A stretch of 64,000 nucleotides of DNA, taken from assembly GCA_944472135.2 (NCBI GenBank), contig OX235270.1, positions 133,467,632 through 133,531,631 of the forward strand. Reading direction: 5' to 3'. Under the pieces are notes generated by a model that was not told the DNA's origin, made no database searches, and was given only the letters and a program-made list of their open reading frames with translations. A program made the translations under genes and the position numbers. The first letter of the stretch is position 1. Every line of letters starts with the position of its first letter. The DNA is from Trichobilharzia regenti. Lineage: Eukaryota; Platyhelminthes; Trematoda; Strigeidida; Schistosomatidae. This document shows, in pieces, positions 32,795-41,714 of the stretch.

Positions 32795-33894
32795 AAAAAA
32801 GATGGGGCCGTTCACTTCCAGTTTTCTGTCTTCCACTTTTCGCATCACATAAAATGTTTGCTAAATAAGGTAGTGTAAAGTTTTTGTACTTAGTCTTCCC
32901 AGCATACAGTCTGCTACAGTTGCTTTTAGTTCTGCCCGATGAGATGCAAGAAGAGAGTTGTGTGTAGAGAGGATGCTCAGAGTCCCAAAAAATCATATTC
33001 CCTAATTTCTTGCAGGAGTGCATGTGTCTATTTACAAAGGTATTGATGAGTTGGTTGAGCAACACTCCACTAGCCCTACTGATGCCTTTTAGTGCCCTTC
33101 ACAGTCTAACAAAGCATTTCTTAAGTAGCCCTGGAAAGATTAAGCGGGTGCAGTAAAGAAGGATGGGCAGAATAAAAGAATTAACAAACTGTAACAGTAC
33201 AGACTGAATGATACCAGATCATCTTAGCTTCCCTACGTATAAAGTCAAACGAGATATCTTTCTGGAAACTGAAACGATGTGGGAAGACCAGGACAGATCA
33301 GAGGAAATACACATTCCAATATATTTAACATTCGATTGGTTTCAACTTTAGTGTCATCTAATATAGTGGAACCGTGCAAACCAACCAGTTCATGTGAGTC
33401 GCGCTTGTATCCAAAAGTGAGATTAACAACCTGACATTGGGGGGAAATAAGCTCAAGACCATTTGACCAGAACCACTGCCTAATGTCTGATAAAATGTTA
33501 TTCATTTTGCAACAGTTTGACTGAGAAATAACAGGCATAGAAACAGTCAGATCATCGGAAAACTTAACAGAATTGGCTTCGTCAGAATGGGACAAGTCAT
33601 GTAAGGAAAAAGAAAGCAGAAAGGTGGAAACACCAGCCAGAGTAAGTGAAGCAGTGGAGGACTTCCCATTGTAAACAGTTTACTGCTTCCTATCAGAAAA
33701 ACAAAGATGCAACCACTTATTAGTCCAGCACTGCTGTTGTATCGCAGCAAGCTTGTTTAACAAAAGAGGCCTAGGTAAAGAGTCGAAGGCAGATGTGTAA
33801 TCTAGGAAGCCACACCACACCAAACGTATTTGGCACCTGTGTCTAAACTACAGACAATATAAGACGGCAGTGATATCTAAAGTATATCTGTTGT
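32795..33894 (-). pseudogene. Family-A LINE, degenerate copy, C-terminal to mid-RT part
   Basis: Minus-strand frames at 32781-33065 (LINTFVNRHMHSCKK, CISSGRTKSN, LYAGKTKYKNF) and 33245-33595 (SVKFSDDLTVSMPV, where family A has KYADDLTVSLPV) match the tandem-unit RT. The catalytic YADD is FSDD here. The RT is interrupted at 33894 by a target-duplicated insertion and resumes at 34330. Confidence 0.75.
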
Positions 33895-33900
33895 TTCGCT

Positions 33901-34078
33901 ACAGGATTTCATCATGAGCTGACATCAGTTAGAGAATCATTGGAAAACCTAGGAGTACTGGACAGCTGTTTCGTCCTAGTTTGGGACTCTTCAGCAGTAC
34001 GCACCCATCGCTATTCGAACCCAGGACCCAGGTTTTCAATGGTTCTCTAACTGACGTCAGCTCATGATGAAATCCTGT
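33901..34078. repeat. Long inverted repeat flanking the hammerhead
   Basis: Arms 33901-33950 and 34030-34078 are reverse complements with about three mismatches or gaps over 49-50 bp; the hammerhead lies in the 79-bp loop. A transcript of either strand would fold into a long stem presenting the ribozyme. A B-box-like GGGTTCGAATAG lies on the minus strand near 34011-34022. Confidence 0.85.
33955..34000 (-). ncRNA. Hammerhead self-cleaving ribozyme (type I, minimal helix III, Sm-alpha-like)
   Basis: Minus strand, in order: helix I 5' strand GTACTG (34000-33995); core CTGAAGA (33994-33988), fitting CUGANGA; helix II GTCC/GGAC with a 7-nt loop (33987-33973); core GAAA (33972-33969); helix III as the self-complementary ACAGCTGT (33969-33962), sharing its first A with GAAA; C at 33961 as the cleavage-site base after U; helix I 3' strand CAGTAC (33960-33955), fully complementary to the 5' strand. 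Every invariant core base is present. Schistosome Sm-alpha SINE-like repeats are known to carry such ribozymes. Cleavage is predicted after 33961; activity is inferred. The very short helix III suggests action as a dimer, as reported for the newt hammerhead. Confidence 0.88.
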
Positions 34079-34079
34079 A

Positions 34080-34316
34080 ACCAACCAACCAAATCCCTAC
34101 AATTATTTTATTATTTTATTCATTTTTGATTACAGCTTGATTCCACACTGTATTTTTAGTACAAGTATGGAATTTTCAGCGTGGATATCGGTAGCCCAAA
34201 TTTCGCAGGCCGACCATAGATACCAGGTGTGCGTCGGCGTGAGCTCGAACCCCGGACTATGTGCATAGTCGGTGAGAGTTCTAGCCACTGTGCCACCGAC
34301 GCACAGACTAGTACTT
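34080..34316 (-). mobile_element. tRNA-derived SINE, second tail type (antisense)
   Basis: 34229-34304 read on the minus strand forms a 76-nt tRNA-like head with a perfect 7-bp acceptor-type pairing (GTGCGTC with GACGCAC), an A-box-like TGGCACAGTGGC and a B box GGTTCGAGCTC. The tail (CTGAAAATTCC ... GTGGAATCAAGCTGTAATC, then A/T-rich) differs from that of the SINE at 29408. A close relative lies at 44121-44328. Confidence 0.75.
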
Positions 34317-34329
34317 GTATATCTGTTGT

Positions 34330-34960
34330 GTTTATAAGCAAATTGACTAGGGTCGTCAATGAAGGTTAATTGAAAGCAGCCTTTCCATTGTTTTTAAGAA
34401 AGGTGAAGTAATCGCAGTAAGTATTAACTTAGCACTTGATCCCCTTGATGATTTAGGCACAGGAACAATTTTAATGTCCTTCCAAGAAGCAGGCACAATG
34501 TTGGTGGCAAATGATTCACTAAAAATATCAGTGAGAGGATGACATAAAATGTCAGCATATTTCTCGAGGATAATAGCTGGTACACTGTCTGGACAAAGGG
34601 ACTGGGTAAGTTTCAAGGATTTGAGACACATGAGGATATCGTTTGTCTTAAAACCGGAAAAGTCATTATTTGCACCTGTAGCATTTGAGATCATAACGTC
34701 AGCTGGACAACATATGAAAGACTTACTAAGAGTACCAACATCAACTAAAGAAGTATCATTATTTATTTGTTTACCATCGGTGATTTCCTGAAACAACTCT
34801 CACATATTTGATGGGGCTTTGCATGGAAAGAACTTTGGATTATAGATCATATCTAATCTCTGTATTTCTGACTTAACTAAAATATAAAGTCTCTTAACAC
34901 TAGGATTGTCTTTCATTTTGTGTCACCTTTCTTTTTTTCGAGAAAGCATTTTGAACTGAA
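34330..34960 (-). pseudogene. Family-A LINE, degenerate copy, N-terminal RT part
   Basis: Minus-strand frame 34356-34796 shows LKLTQSLCPDSVPAIILEKYADIL, SWKDIKIVPVPKSSRG and ITSPFLKTMERLL, the same blocks as at 1-746. It is the continuation of the copy interrupted at 33894. Stops and gaps exclude function. Confidence 0.75.
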
Positions 34961-35514
34961 AAGAGGAGAAGTGATCAAATCTTAAGAAGCTTGTCTCTTT
35001 TAGACAACAAACACCAAGACAGAATTTGAGACAACACGTTAAGTTTGTGATTATGTCACCTAGGACTTTTTCAGTAAATAAGTCTCAGTCTGCATCTTTT
35101 AACATGCTCCTTAGATTCTGTATATTGTCGTGGGTGTAACATCTGTGTCGTGTTTTCTTACCAAGGTGCAAGAAGGCTCTTTTGTGCAGCTTTCCGGATA
35201 TATCTTGGCAACATACGTACTCATGTGAAAATCACCTGAATGGTTTCAAAAGTGATTTGGTTAGAATGTAGAATATCCCATTTATATTGGTGCAGAATGA
35301 CTGTTGACTCCTTACAGTAAGTAGGAATCTAGTTCATTGAAATGAAATGATAAGCATAATACAGTGGTGTCTCTTGTCAACCTCTAATCGGGTCGTAATT
35401 GTTATCTATTAGAGAGTGACATTTTTACGTTGTGAAGTAACTGCTGCTTTTGTTGTGTAAATCGCACAAGAAGCTTTCTGGTTGACTTTAACTGGTTTAG
35501 TTAGTTGAAGTATT
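34961..35514. other. Unassigned interval
   Basis: No gene, repeat or structure recognised; AT-rich. Confidence 0.35.
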
Positions 35515-36410
35515 GTTTTTTGTGCAGTATGATAACTGCAACCTATGGTTTCATAAAGTTTGCACTGACTTATCACCATCAGCCTATAGGAGATGCAGTA
35601 AACCATCATCTTCGTGGGTGTGCAAATTTTGTAGCAGCCCGTTGGACGTCCTTATCCAAGAGGCCATAAGACTTCTTATGTCCAAAAAATTGGCAAAATC
35701 CTCAGATGAGGGAAAAAGCCATGAATGATGATTCCGGAGTGAGCCATAAGACTGAGACAGAACCACATCCCCAAGCTTTGAAAGACACAACAGAGGCACA
35801 GTGTGCCCAAAAGTCCTCCACAGCAGACACAAAGGCCCGAAAGTCTAAGAAGGCAAGCAGTGCTAACATTGTAAGACCACTGAGTGATACTATAACGACG
35901 AAGCGTTGCGTCTCTGGTGAACGCACGGCTTCTAATTGCGGCGAGAGCAAAGTGGAATTAACTAGGTTAATGCCAAGTTGAAGAATTAAAGGAAAAAGAA
36001 AAGGACTGAGCGTAGTGATAAGGTCTCGACGGCCGTAAATACTAATAAGATTTTAAAACCTTCGGATCCAAATTACAGTATCGTAATTTGGAACTTGAAG
36101 GAATCAAAGAAAGTAGATCCAGCTGCCCGACATGTTGGTGATCTCGATGTAGTTAGCTCCATTATTCGTGAAATACTTCTTGAAAAACCAAATGGAGTTC
36201 ACATAAGTGAAGTCATCAGAACCGGCAAACGAAACACCGATGTAACGGAAAGTTCCCCACGACTGATGAAGGTAGCATTGGGGAAAGAGGTGGAGAAAAG
36301 CATTATTCTCAACGGCGCATTCAAGATCAAGGACAAAAAGATGAGAATTATGCCCGAATGGTCTCTGGAAGATAGAATTAAGAGAAGAGAGCCGTGGCTG
36401 AATTAAGTGT
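35515..36410 (+). pseudogene. Family-B LINE ORF1 (PHD-like finger and nucleic-acid-binding region)
   Basis: Three successive frames: 35513-35728 with CNLWFHKVCTDLSPSAYRRC...WVCKFC, a Cys/His pattern like the PHD-type finger of CR1 ORF1; 35706-35981, Lys/Ser-rich linker; and 36095-36406 with VSSIIREILLEKPNGVHISEVIRTGK...PRLMKVALG...ILNGAFKIK...RIMPEWSLEDRIKRRE, a domain common in CR1 ORF1 proteins. The role would be RNA binding and retrotransposition support. At least two frame breaks separate the parts. Family-B endonuclease follows 30 bp later in the usual ORF1-ORF2 order. Confidence 0.7.
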
Positions 36411-36439
36411 CCGACTAGAAGAAGGTGAAAAAGACCTCA

Positions 36440-36890
36440 AAGTGTTAGATTTTCTGGTAGTGAGGTCTCGGAAACCTATATTGCCCAGACCTCTATTCAT
36501 AAGTCGAGTGAACACGTAGGCCTCTCAGTGTGCTATAAGAACGCTTGTAGTCTTAGAAATAGGCTTTATGAACTAGGAGTGTTGTCTGAAGGGTGACAAC
36601 CTAATATGATTGTTATCACTGAAACATGGTTGTAAGTAAGTGTAGACCTAATTCCACTCATGTCTGGGTACATCTGCATTAGAGCAGACAGAGTAATTAG
36701 TCGGAAAGGTGGAGGGGTAACTCTATACATCCAGGATGACATATGAATTAGATCAACGTTGTCGGAAGCTCATAACAGCGGCACCAGAGAAGCCACAAGT
36801 TGTGTCATTAACTTGAACAAGGGCACTGTGACAATTGGGGTTATTTATAGATTTCCTGTCAGGCAAGCTGACGACTTCGTACTAAATTAC
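36440..36890 (+). pseudogene. Family-B LINE ORF2 endonuclease start
   Basis: Homologous to 28420-28870: PRPLFISR, GYICIRADR-type block, LYIQDDI, then SEAHNSGTREATSCVINLNKGTVTIGVIYRFP (36759 onward). The domain breaks off near 36890 before the active-site GDFN block. Stops throughout. Confidence 0.7.
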
Positions 36891-37818
36891 CTCAGGACGT
36901 GGAATAGTATACGTCTCCGACATCTTTCCACCCACCCTGCTCCTTACTATATTAAGGGACGGCTTAGGGGGTATGAGCTTCCTCTCTGAAGAAAACAGTA
37001 ACCCAAAAGGGACCAATACCAAAGGGTTCCTACTCACTGGCTGAAAAGTCTGAGATGAATAATACATAATAATAATAGATAAATCTACAAACCATATCAG
37101 CAATCACCATGTGCAGGCAGCCACAGTAATTATCCCCCTCCTACCTTAGGGTCCTCTATAAGCATGACTGTGAGTGGTAATAGCCATCTTATGTGCGGGA
37201 GAAGTGAAACTCGATGATCGCCTCATAATGGCTGGCTAGCTGTTGGGAAAGATGCTTTGCGGAAACGGAATTAAGCAACAGGTAAGATTAGTCCATGATA
37301 GTAGTATAGTAGGTATTCTCCACTACTTAAGAATTACTCCCTACCAGCGGCTCTTGCCCCAATAATATTAATGGGTCCTCTACAATAAGACTGAACAATC
37401 ACTCGGCATCAGTGGCTCTTGGCACACAGGAAAATCAAAGTGGGTATACAGGACGGTTTCTCGCTTTCCACTGCTTCGCTATGAGATTTTATCTCTACAG
37501 CATTACCAAAAAAATGGGCCTGAGGACGTAGTCGTACTGCTGGGGCAATAGGGGGAGTAGCAGCAGTAAGGTGTTCTCCTCGGGTGGCCAGCATGAGTCT
37601 AGGAAGTAGCGACGACCTGGACGCACCCCATGCTGCCTTTTCATCGGAAAGGAGGGGTTAGAAAAGGTCGACCCCCAAAATAGTACACCCCGCCCTTACC
37701 CTGAGGCATACCGCCGCCCCGGTAAGTGTAATCCCGCGGACGAAATCAAACTGTATTACCCACTTGTCAACGTGTTGAAGCTGACTGTCAGCCTAACCGG
37801 ACTCCTACTGATACACCT
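36891..37818. other. Unassigned interval, possibly 5' UTR of the R2-like LINE
   Basis: No gene seen. The 3' part is GC-richer than its surroundings and leads straight into the zinc-finger ORF at 37819, so some of it may be that element's 5' UTR. R2-type 5' UTRs often start with an HDV-like ribozyme; I could not recognise one. Confidence 0.35.
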
Positions 37819-38340
37819 GTGACGACAATATCAGCAGGGGACAACTCCAGTCGTCACAACGCCTCAACCAACCAAGCAAGGACGAGTTCCAGCTCGAGAA
37901 AAAAGGTAAGTACACTTGAAAATCTTGGGTTTGTATGTAAATCTAAGATGAATGCATCAGTGCCCAACCTGGTGCCAGCCTCGGGAGCGCATGAGGATTA
38001 TGTGGTAAACAACCAATGTGAGTCCACGAATGCATGTGCTAGGGTAGGGGAGTTAATGGTGACATACCGCTGTGAGTCATGCTCAGCAACTTTTGACACC
38101 GAAATTGGCCTGTCTCAACACAGAAGACACAGACACCAAGTGGAATATAACAGGGACACAACAACAGCAAGCTCAACATGTAGGAAAAGAGTTTGGGACT
38201 CGGAAGACATCCTATTCGAGAGAATGAATAAGGTCATGAGGGAAGACCCAATGCTGCCCAGGACCAAACTTTATGGCAAGTTGGGCAACATGTTTACACA
38301 TAGCAGCCGGGAGTCGATCAAACGACGACTCCTTAGATAG
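37819..38340 (+). pseudogene. R2-like LINE, N-terminal DNA-binding region (C2H2 finger and Myb-like segment)
   Basis: 173 codons. A C2H2 finger lies at about residues 83-106 (YRCESCSATFDTEIGLSQHRRHRH). After it, WDSEDILFERMNKVMRED...RTKLYGKLGNMF...SIKRRLL resembles the Myb-like segment of R2/NeSL-type proteins. In that group these domains set target DNA specificity. The frame closes at 38340 and the polymerase continues only in fragments, so this is the start of a broken single-ORF element. Confidence 0.65.
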
Positions 38341-40110
38341 GGACCGCCTGTGGCTACGAGAGACAACACGACAGCCACCAAAGCGCATAGGACACTGGAG
38401 AGCTTCTGGCACCCTGGAGGGACGGATGAGGTAGCCGAAGTACCTGGGATGGGGGAAACTGAACAAATGGAGGACTGGAGGAAAATAATACTTCAAGATA
38501 TTGTAGAGACATGCCCCAAAAATCACTAACTTTTTAAACTGGCTAAAAAATTACGGTATGGAAATCTGGCGCATGATGAAGGGGTGAGGAGATTGAGTCA
38601 GTATGTGGAAAAATCCTTTTCGCATGTAAATAAGTCCAGGAAGCCTATGATGGAAGTAGGATACCTACAGATAGCGTAGAACCTAAAAAGAGGGATGTTT
38701 TTGTAAACCTACAAAAACAATTAAGGAATAACAAAAAACGTGGGGCACATTCCGTTATAAACGGAACATGGAGAAAAGGTTACCAGGGTACTCAATTTCC
38801 TCAAGGCTACGAGGAATACTGGGGAGAGATCTTCCAAGCAAGTGGCGTAGACGATAATAAACTTGTAGTTAAATTTAGGGAGACAGATTGGGAGATCGCC
38901 AAACCAATAGAGACTAGTGAGGTGAAAAAGGCTGCAGGCAGAATGTCCAACAAGGCTCCAGAGATAGATGGGGTAACAGTAAGGCATTAAGGAATAGGAG
39001 GATAGAAACGGTCAGGGCATTACTCAACCTAATGCTCTTGTTTGGAACTGTCCCGGTACAGTTCGGGATCGCGAAAGTTACCCTCATACCTAAGAGTGAT
39101 TGCCCCAGCACACCAACTGACTTCAGGCCAATCTCTGTATCCCCGATGATCCTACGGTGCTTCCACAGCATTCTTGCGCACAAATGGAAGACAGGATTAA
39201 GGATATGGGATCTCAAGTGGCCTTCCTGAAAAGGGATGGGTGCTTCGACGTTAGCATAATCTTACATATCACCCTCAAGGGTTTAAAGGCTTAGCCATGT
39301 GCTCCATGGACATATCCAAAGCATTCGACTCGGTCTCACATAAAACTATAGTTAGGGTAGCTGAGGCAAACGAAGCACCAAAGCCACTAGTAAACTACAT
39401 AGCATCAGTGTATAGGAATGCTTAGTTGGAGATGCTGGGGACGAGGTTTAGGGTTAACAGCGCTGTTAGGCAGGGCGACCCATTGTCGCCGCTACTCTTT
39501 ATAATGTGCATGTAAGAGGCAATCAGCAACTCCTGACCGGACATTGGCGTGAGGGTTGGAAAGGGAATAATAAATTCCCTCACCTATGCGGGTGACTTAA
39601 TAGTCTTCGCGACAACACCAATAGTTCTCCAAACGAAATTAGACCCCCTACCCACTAACCTAAATAAGAGCGGTCTCAAAATAAACACCAATAAATCTTT
39701 CTCTCTAACTAGAGTTAAAAACTGTAAACTTAAAAAATCATATATTAGTAATCACAGCTATAAAATAAATGGGGCCACGATTAAGGTGCTAAAAGCTGAT
39801 GAAGAATTTAAATACTTAGGTATAAACTATAATACAAATGGACTTAGCAAAAATAGCATAATGGCGGAAACCAGAAGGATAGTCTCTGAGATCAAGAATG
39901 CATCAATAAGTACAACACAAAGATTGGAAATCATTAAAACTTATGTATACCCTAAACTACACTATCAACTAGAACTTGGAGTCGTGAGAGCAACGGACCT
40001 CACAGGTCTAGACACCTTTATGAGGAAGCATATTAGGCAGTGGCTAGGACTACCTCACGACTGCAGCAACGGATTCATCCACGCCTATAAAGCGGATGGG
40101 GATTAGTAAT
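38341..40110 (+). pseudogene. R2-like LINE reverse transcriptase (fragmented)
   Basis: Interrupted frames carry RT blocks: LIPKSDCPSTPTDFRPISV near 39090, MDISKAFDSVSH near 39305 and QGDPLSPLLF near 39472. Then the frame 39549-40106 has LTYAGDLIVFA where the family has a YADD-type motif, so one catalytic Asp is replaced by Gly. The thumb follows (GLKINTNKS, YLGINYN, PKLHYQLELGVV). Several stops and frameshifts lie between the blocks. Placement in the R2 group rests on the zinc finger upstream and the endonuclease downstream. Confidence 0.7.
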
Positions 40111-40991
40111 AGAATCATTAGAGCACACAGTACCTCTGCAAAGAAAGCAGAGACTTGATAAGATGCTAAATAGGGATTGCGCAATGATTGACTCAATCAA
40201 GGAAACCCCATCTTTCGACGACATTCATCGTATTATTAATGGTCAACTACTCTCTGAGAATAAAAATGATATGCGGCTAGGTTGGAGAAACGAACTGACT
40301 AATACACGGCAAAGGGCTAAAAGCAGCATATAAGAGTAAGGTATCTCATTACTGGCTCAATAAACCGGATAATCTCTTTCCGTAGGTTTACAAAAAGGGT
40401 ATCCAACTCAGGGCAGGTACTTTGGCTACCAAAGCATGGGAGTCTAGGTGGGCAGATAACTCTGGTAACTTGCGATGTAAGGAGAGATGTGGTAAGGTCG
40501 AAACCCTTACCCACATACTCCGAAACTGTAGAGCAGTAGTTGGAATGAGAAGCCTAAGACATAATAGTGTACTAAATAAATTAACTGGTATCCTACAGAG
40601 ATTAGGATACCAGACTATAACAGAACCAAAAATAAGGAAAGAACATAGCTACTGTAAGCCAGATTTGCTAGCCTATAAACTCGGAATCACCTATGTATTA
40701 GATGTCAAAATTTGTGCAGATCATAGGCTGAGCTCCTTATGGAAAGGTAAAATAACCAAATATAAAACGCCAGATCTAGATAAGGCGTATAAACAGCTAT
40801 TCCTTGAACGAGGATACTACACGAGTAGGGTTGTACATGTTCCCGTCATTATCACTATGAGGGGAATAATGTACCACAAAACAGAAGCACCCCTTCACAA
40901 GAAACTAAATATTCCCATAAATAGAATAGGATGGCTATGTGAGCAGACCATCGTCGGATCAATCAAAAGTTATGAGGCATACAAACGGTGA
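40111..40991 (+). pseudogene. R2-like LINE C-terminal region with CCHC finger and restriction-like endonuclease
   Basis: Frame 40422-40991 (189 codons). CKERCGKVETLTHILRNC gives the C-x3-C-x7-H-x4-C finger typical of R2-type elements. KPDLLAYKLGITYVLDVKI gives the PD...D pattern of the restriction-like endonuclease that nicks the target. Both appear intact. The stretch 40111-40421 is broken. About 150 bp of probable 3' UTR follow (41000-41150, with AATAAA near 41110). Confidence 0.75.
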
Positions 40992-41714
40992 GTAGCGCCA
41001 AATTAACTCCATACACGCATAAGTATCACATAAAATATCTAGCTTGATGTTTCCCTAGTCAATCCTAGTAACCAGTGTGTGAATGTGCTGATTTAGAATC
41101 TACATCCTAAATAAAAAGGCGGATTTTCTGTGACACTGCATTACCCTGGTCTTCTCTGTCTACAGTAGGTTACGTTGCGGACTCCAATGGACTCTGGCAG
41201 ATGTTTGGGTAAGTCTGAGAGGTTCTTAGGGGTAATACCGTACGTCTGTAAAATACATCATATGGAAATGTCTGAGGAGCCGAAAAACATTCCGGACAAC
41301 ATCCGTGTCCAGCTACTCAGCTTGTATCGCTTTACTGGGTCAATCCTTAGGCTTTGTGCAGAGTACGGGGCTCTGGGTAGTTTCGGGAAGCCATATAAGC
41401 GAGAGGGCTGGGGCCTGAGCCAATATTGGCTAACGGATGGCCGTGCTCAGCTTGGTAATCCTCAACGTGGTCATGGGAGGGCACCCCATGATCGGCCAGC
41501 TGAGTACGGTGTCCTGTGGGCAGTGGATTGGTGGTCGGGATCTCGCCATTCTTGAGGCCGGTGAGGTGGTCTCCACGCGTAATATCCCTGATTAGATGTT
41601 CTGGTACCGACGCGGTGGGAAGCCATTGGCTATTTTTTCACCACCAAAATAGTCAACCCTCCAGAAGCTATTGCTTGGCTTTTGGCTTGGCCTGCGATAG
41701 TGGAGTCGTACACA
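40992..41714. other. R2-like 3' UTR and unassigned sequence
   Basis: 41000-41150 probably belongs to the R2-like element's 3' UTR. The frame 41175-41555 is open for 126 codons but matches nothing I recognise and has no domain signs. From about 41715 family-B sequence begins. Confidence 0.35.

Larger units (their letters stand above)
33882..34329 (-). mobile_element. Composite SINE plus hammerhead-hairpin insertion with 13-bp target duplication
   Basis: GTATATCTGTTGT at 33882-33894 is repeated exactly at 34317-34329, and the family-A LINE continues smoothly across the two, so 33895-34316 (422 bp) is an insertion. On the minus strand it holds a tRNA-like SINE head, a tail ending in an A/T-rich run near 34085-34110, and then a roughly 180-bp inverted repeat enclosing a hammerhead ribozyme. 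Either the parts moved together, or the hairpin was inserted next to the SINE tail later; no internal duplication separates them. Confidence 0.75.

Noticed and set aside
34229..34304. Possible functional tRNA gene (acceptor stem perfect)
   Set aside because: No convincing anticodon arm; the same head recurs with SINE tails.
37819..41150. R2 element in 28S rDNA
   Set aside because: No rRNA sequence is recognisable on either side.
41175..41555. 126-codon plus-strand frame as a gene
   Set aside because: No domain, no homolog pattern, and it lies between two LINE relics.
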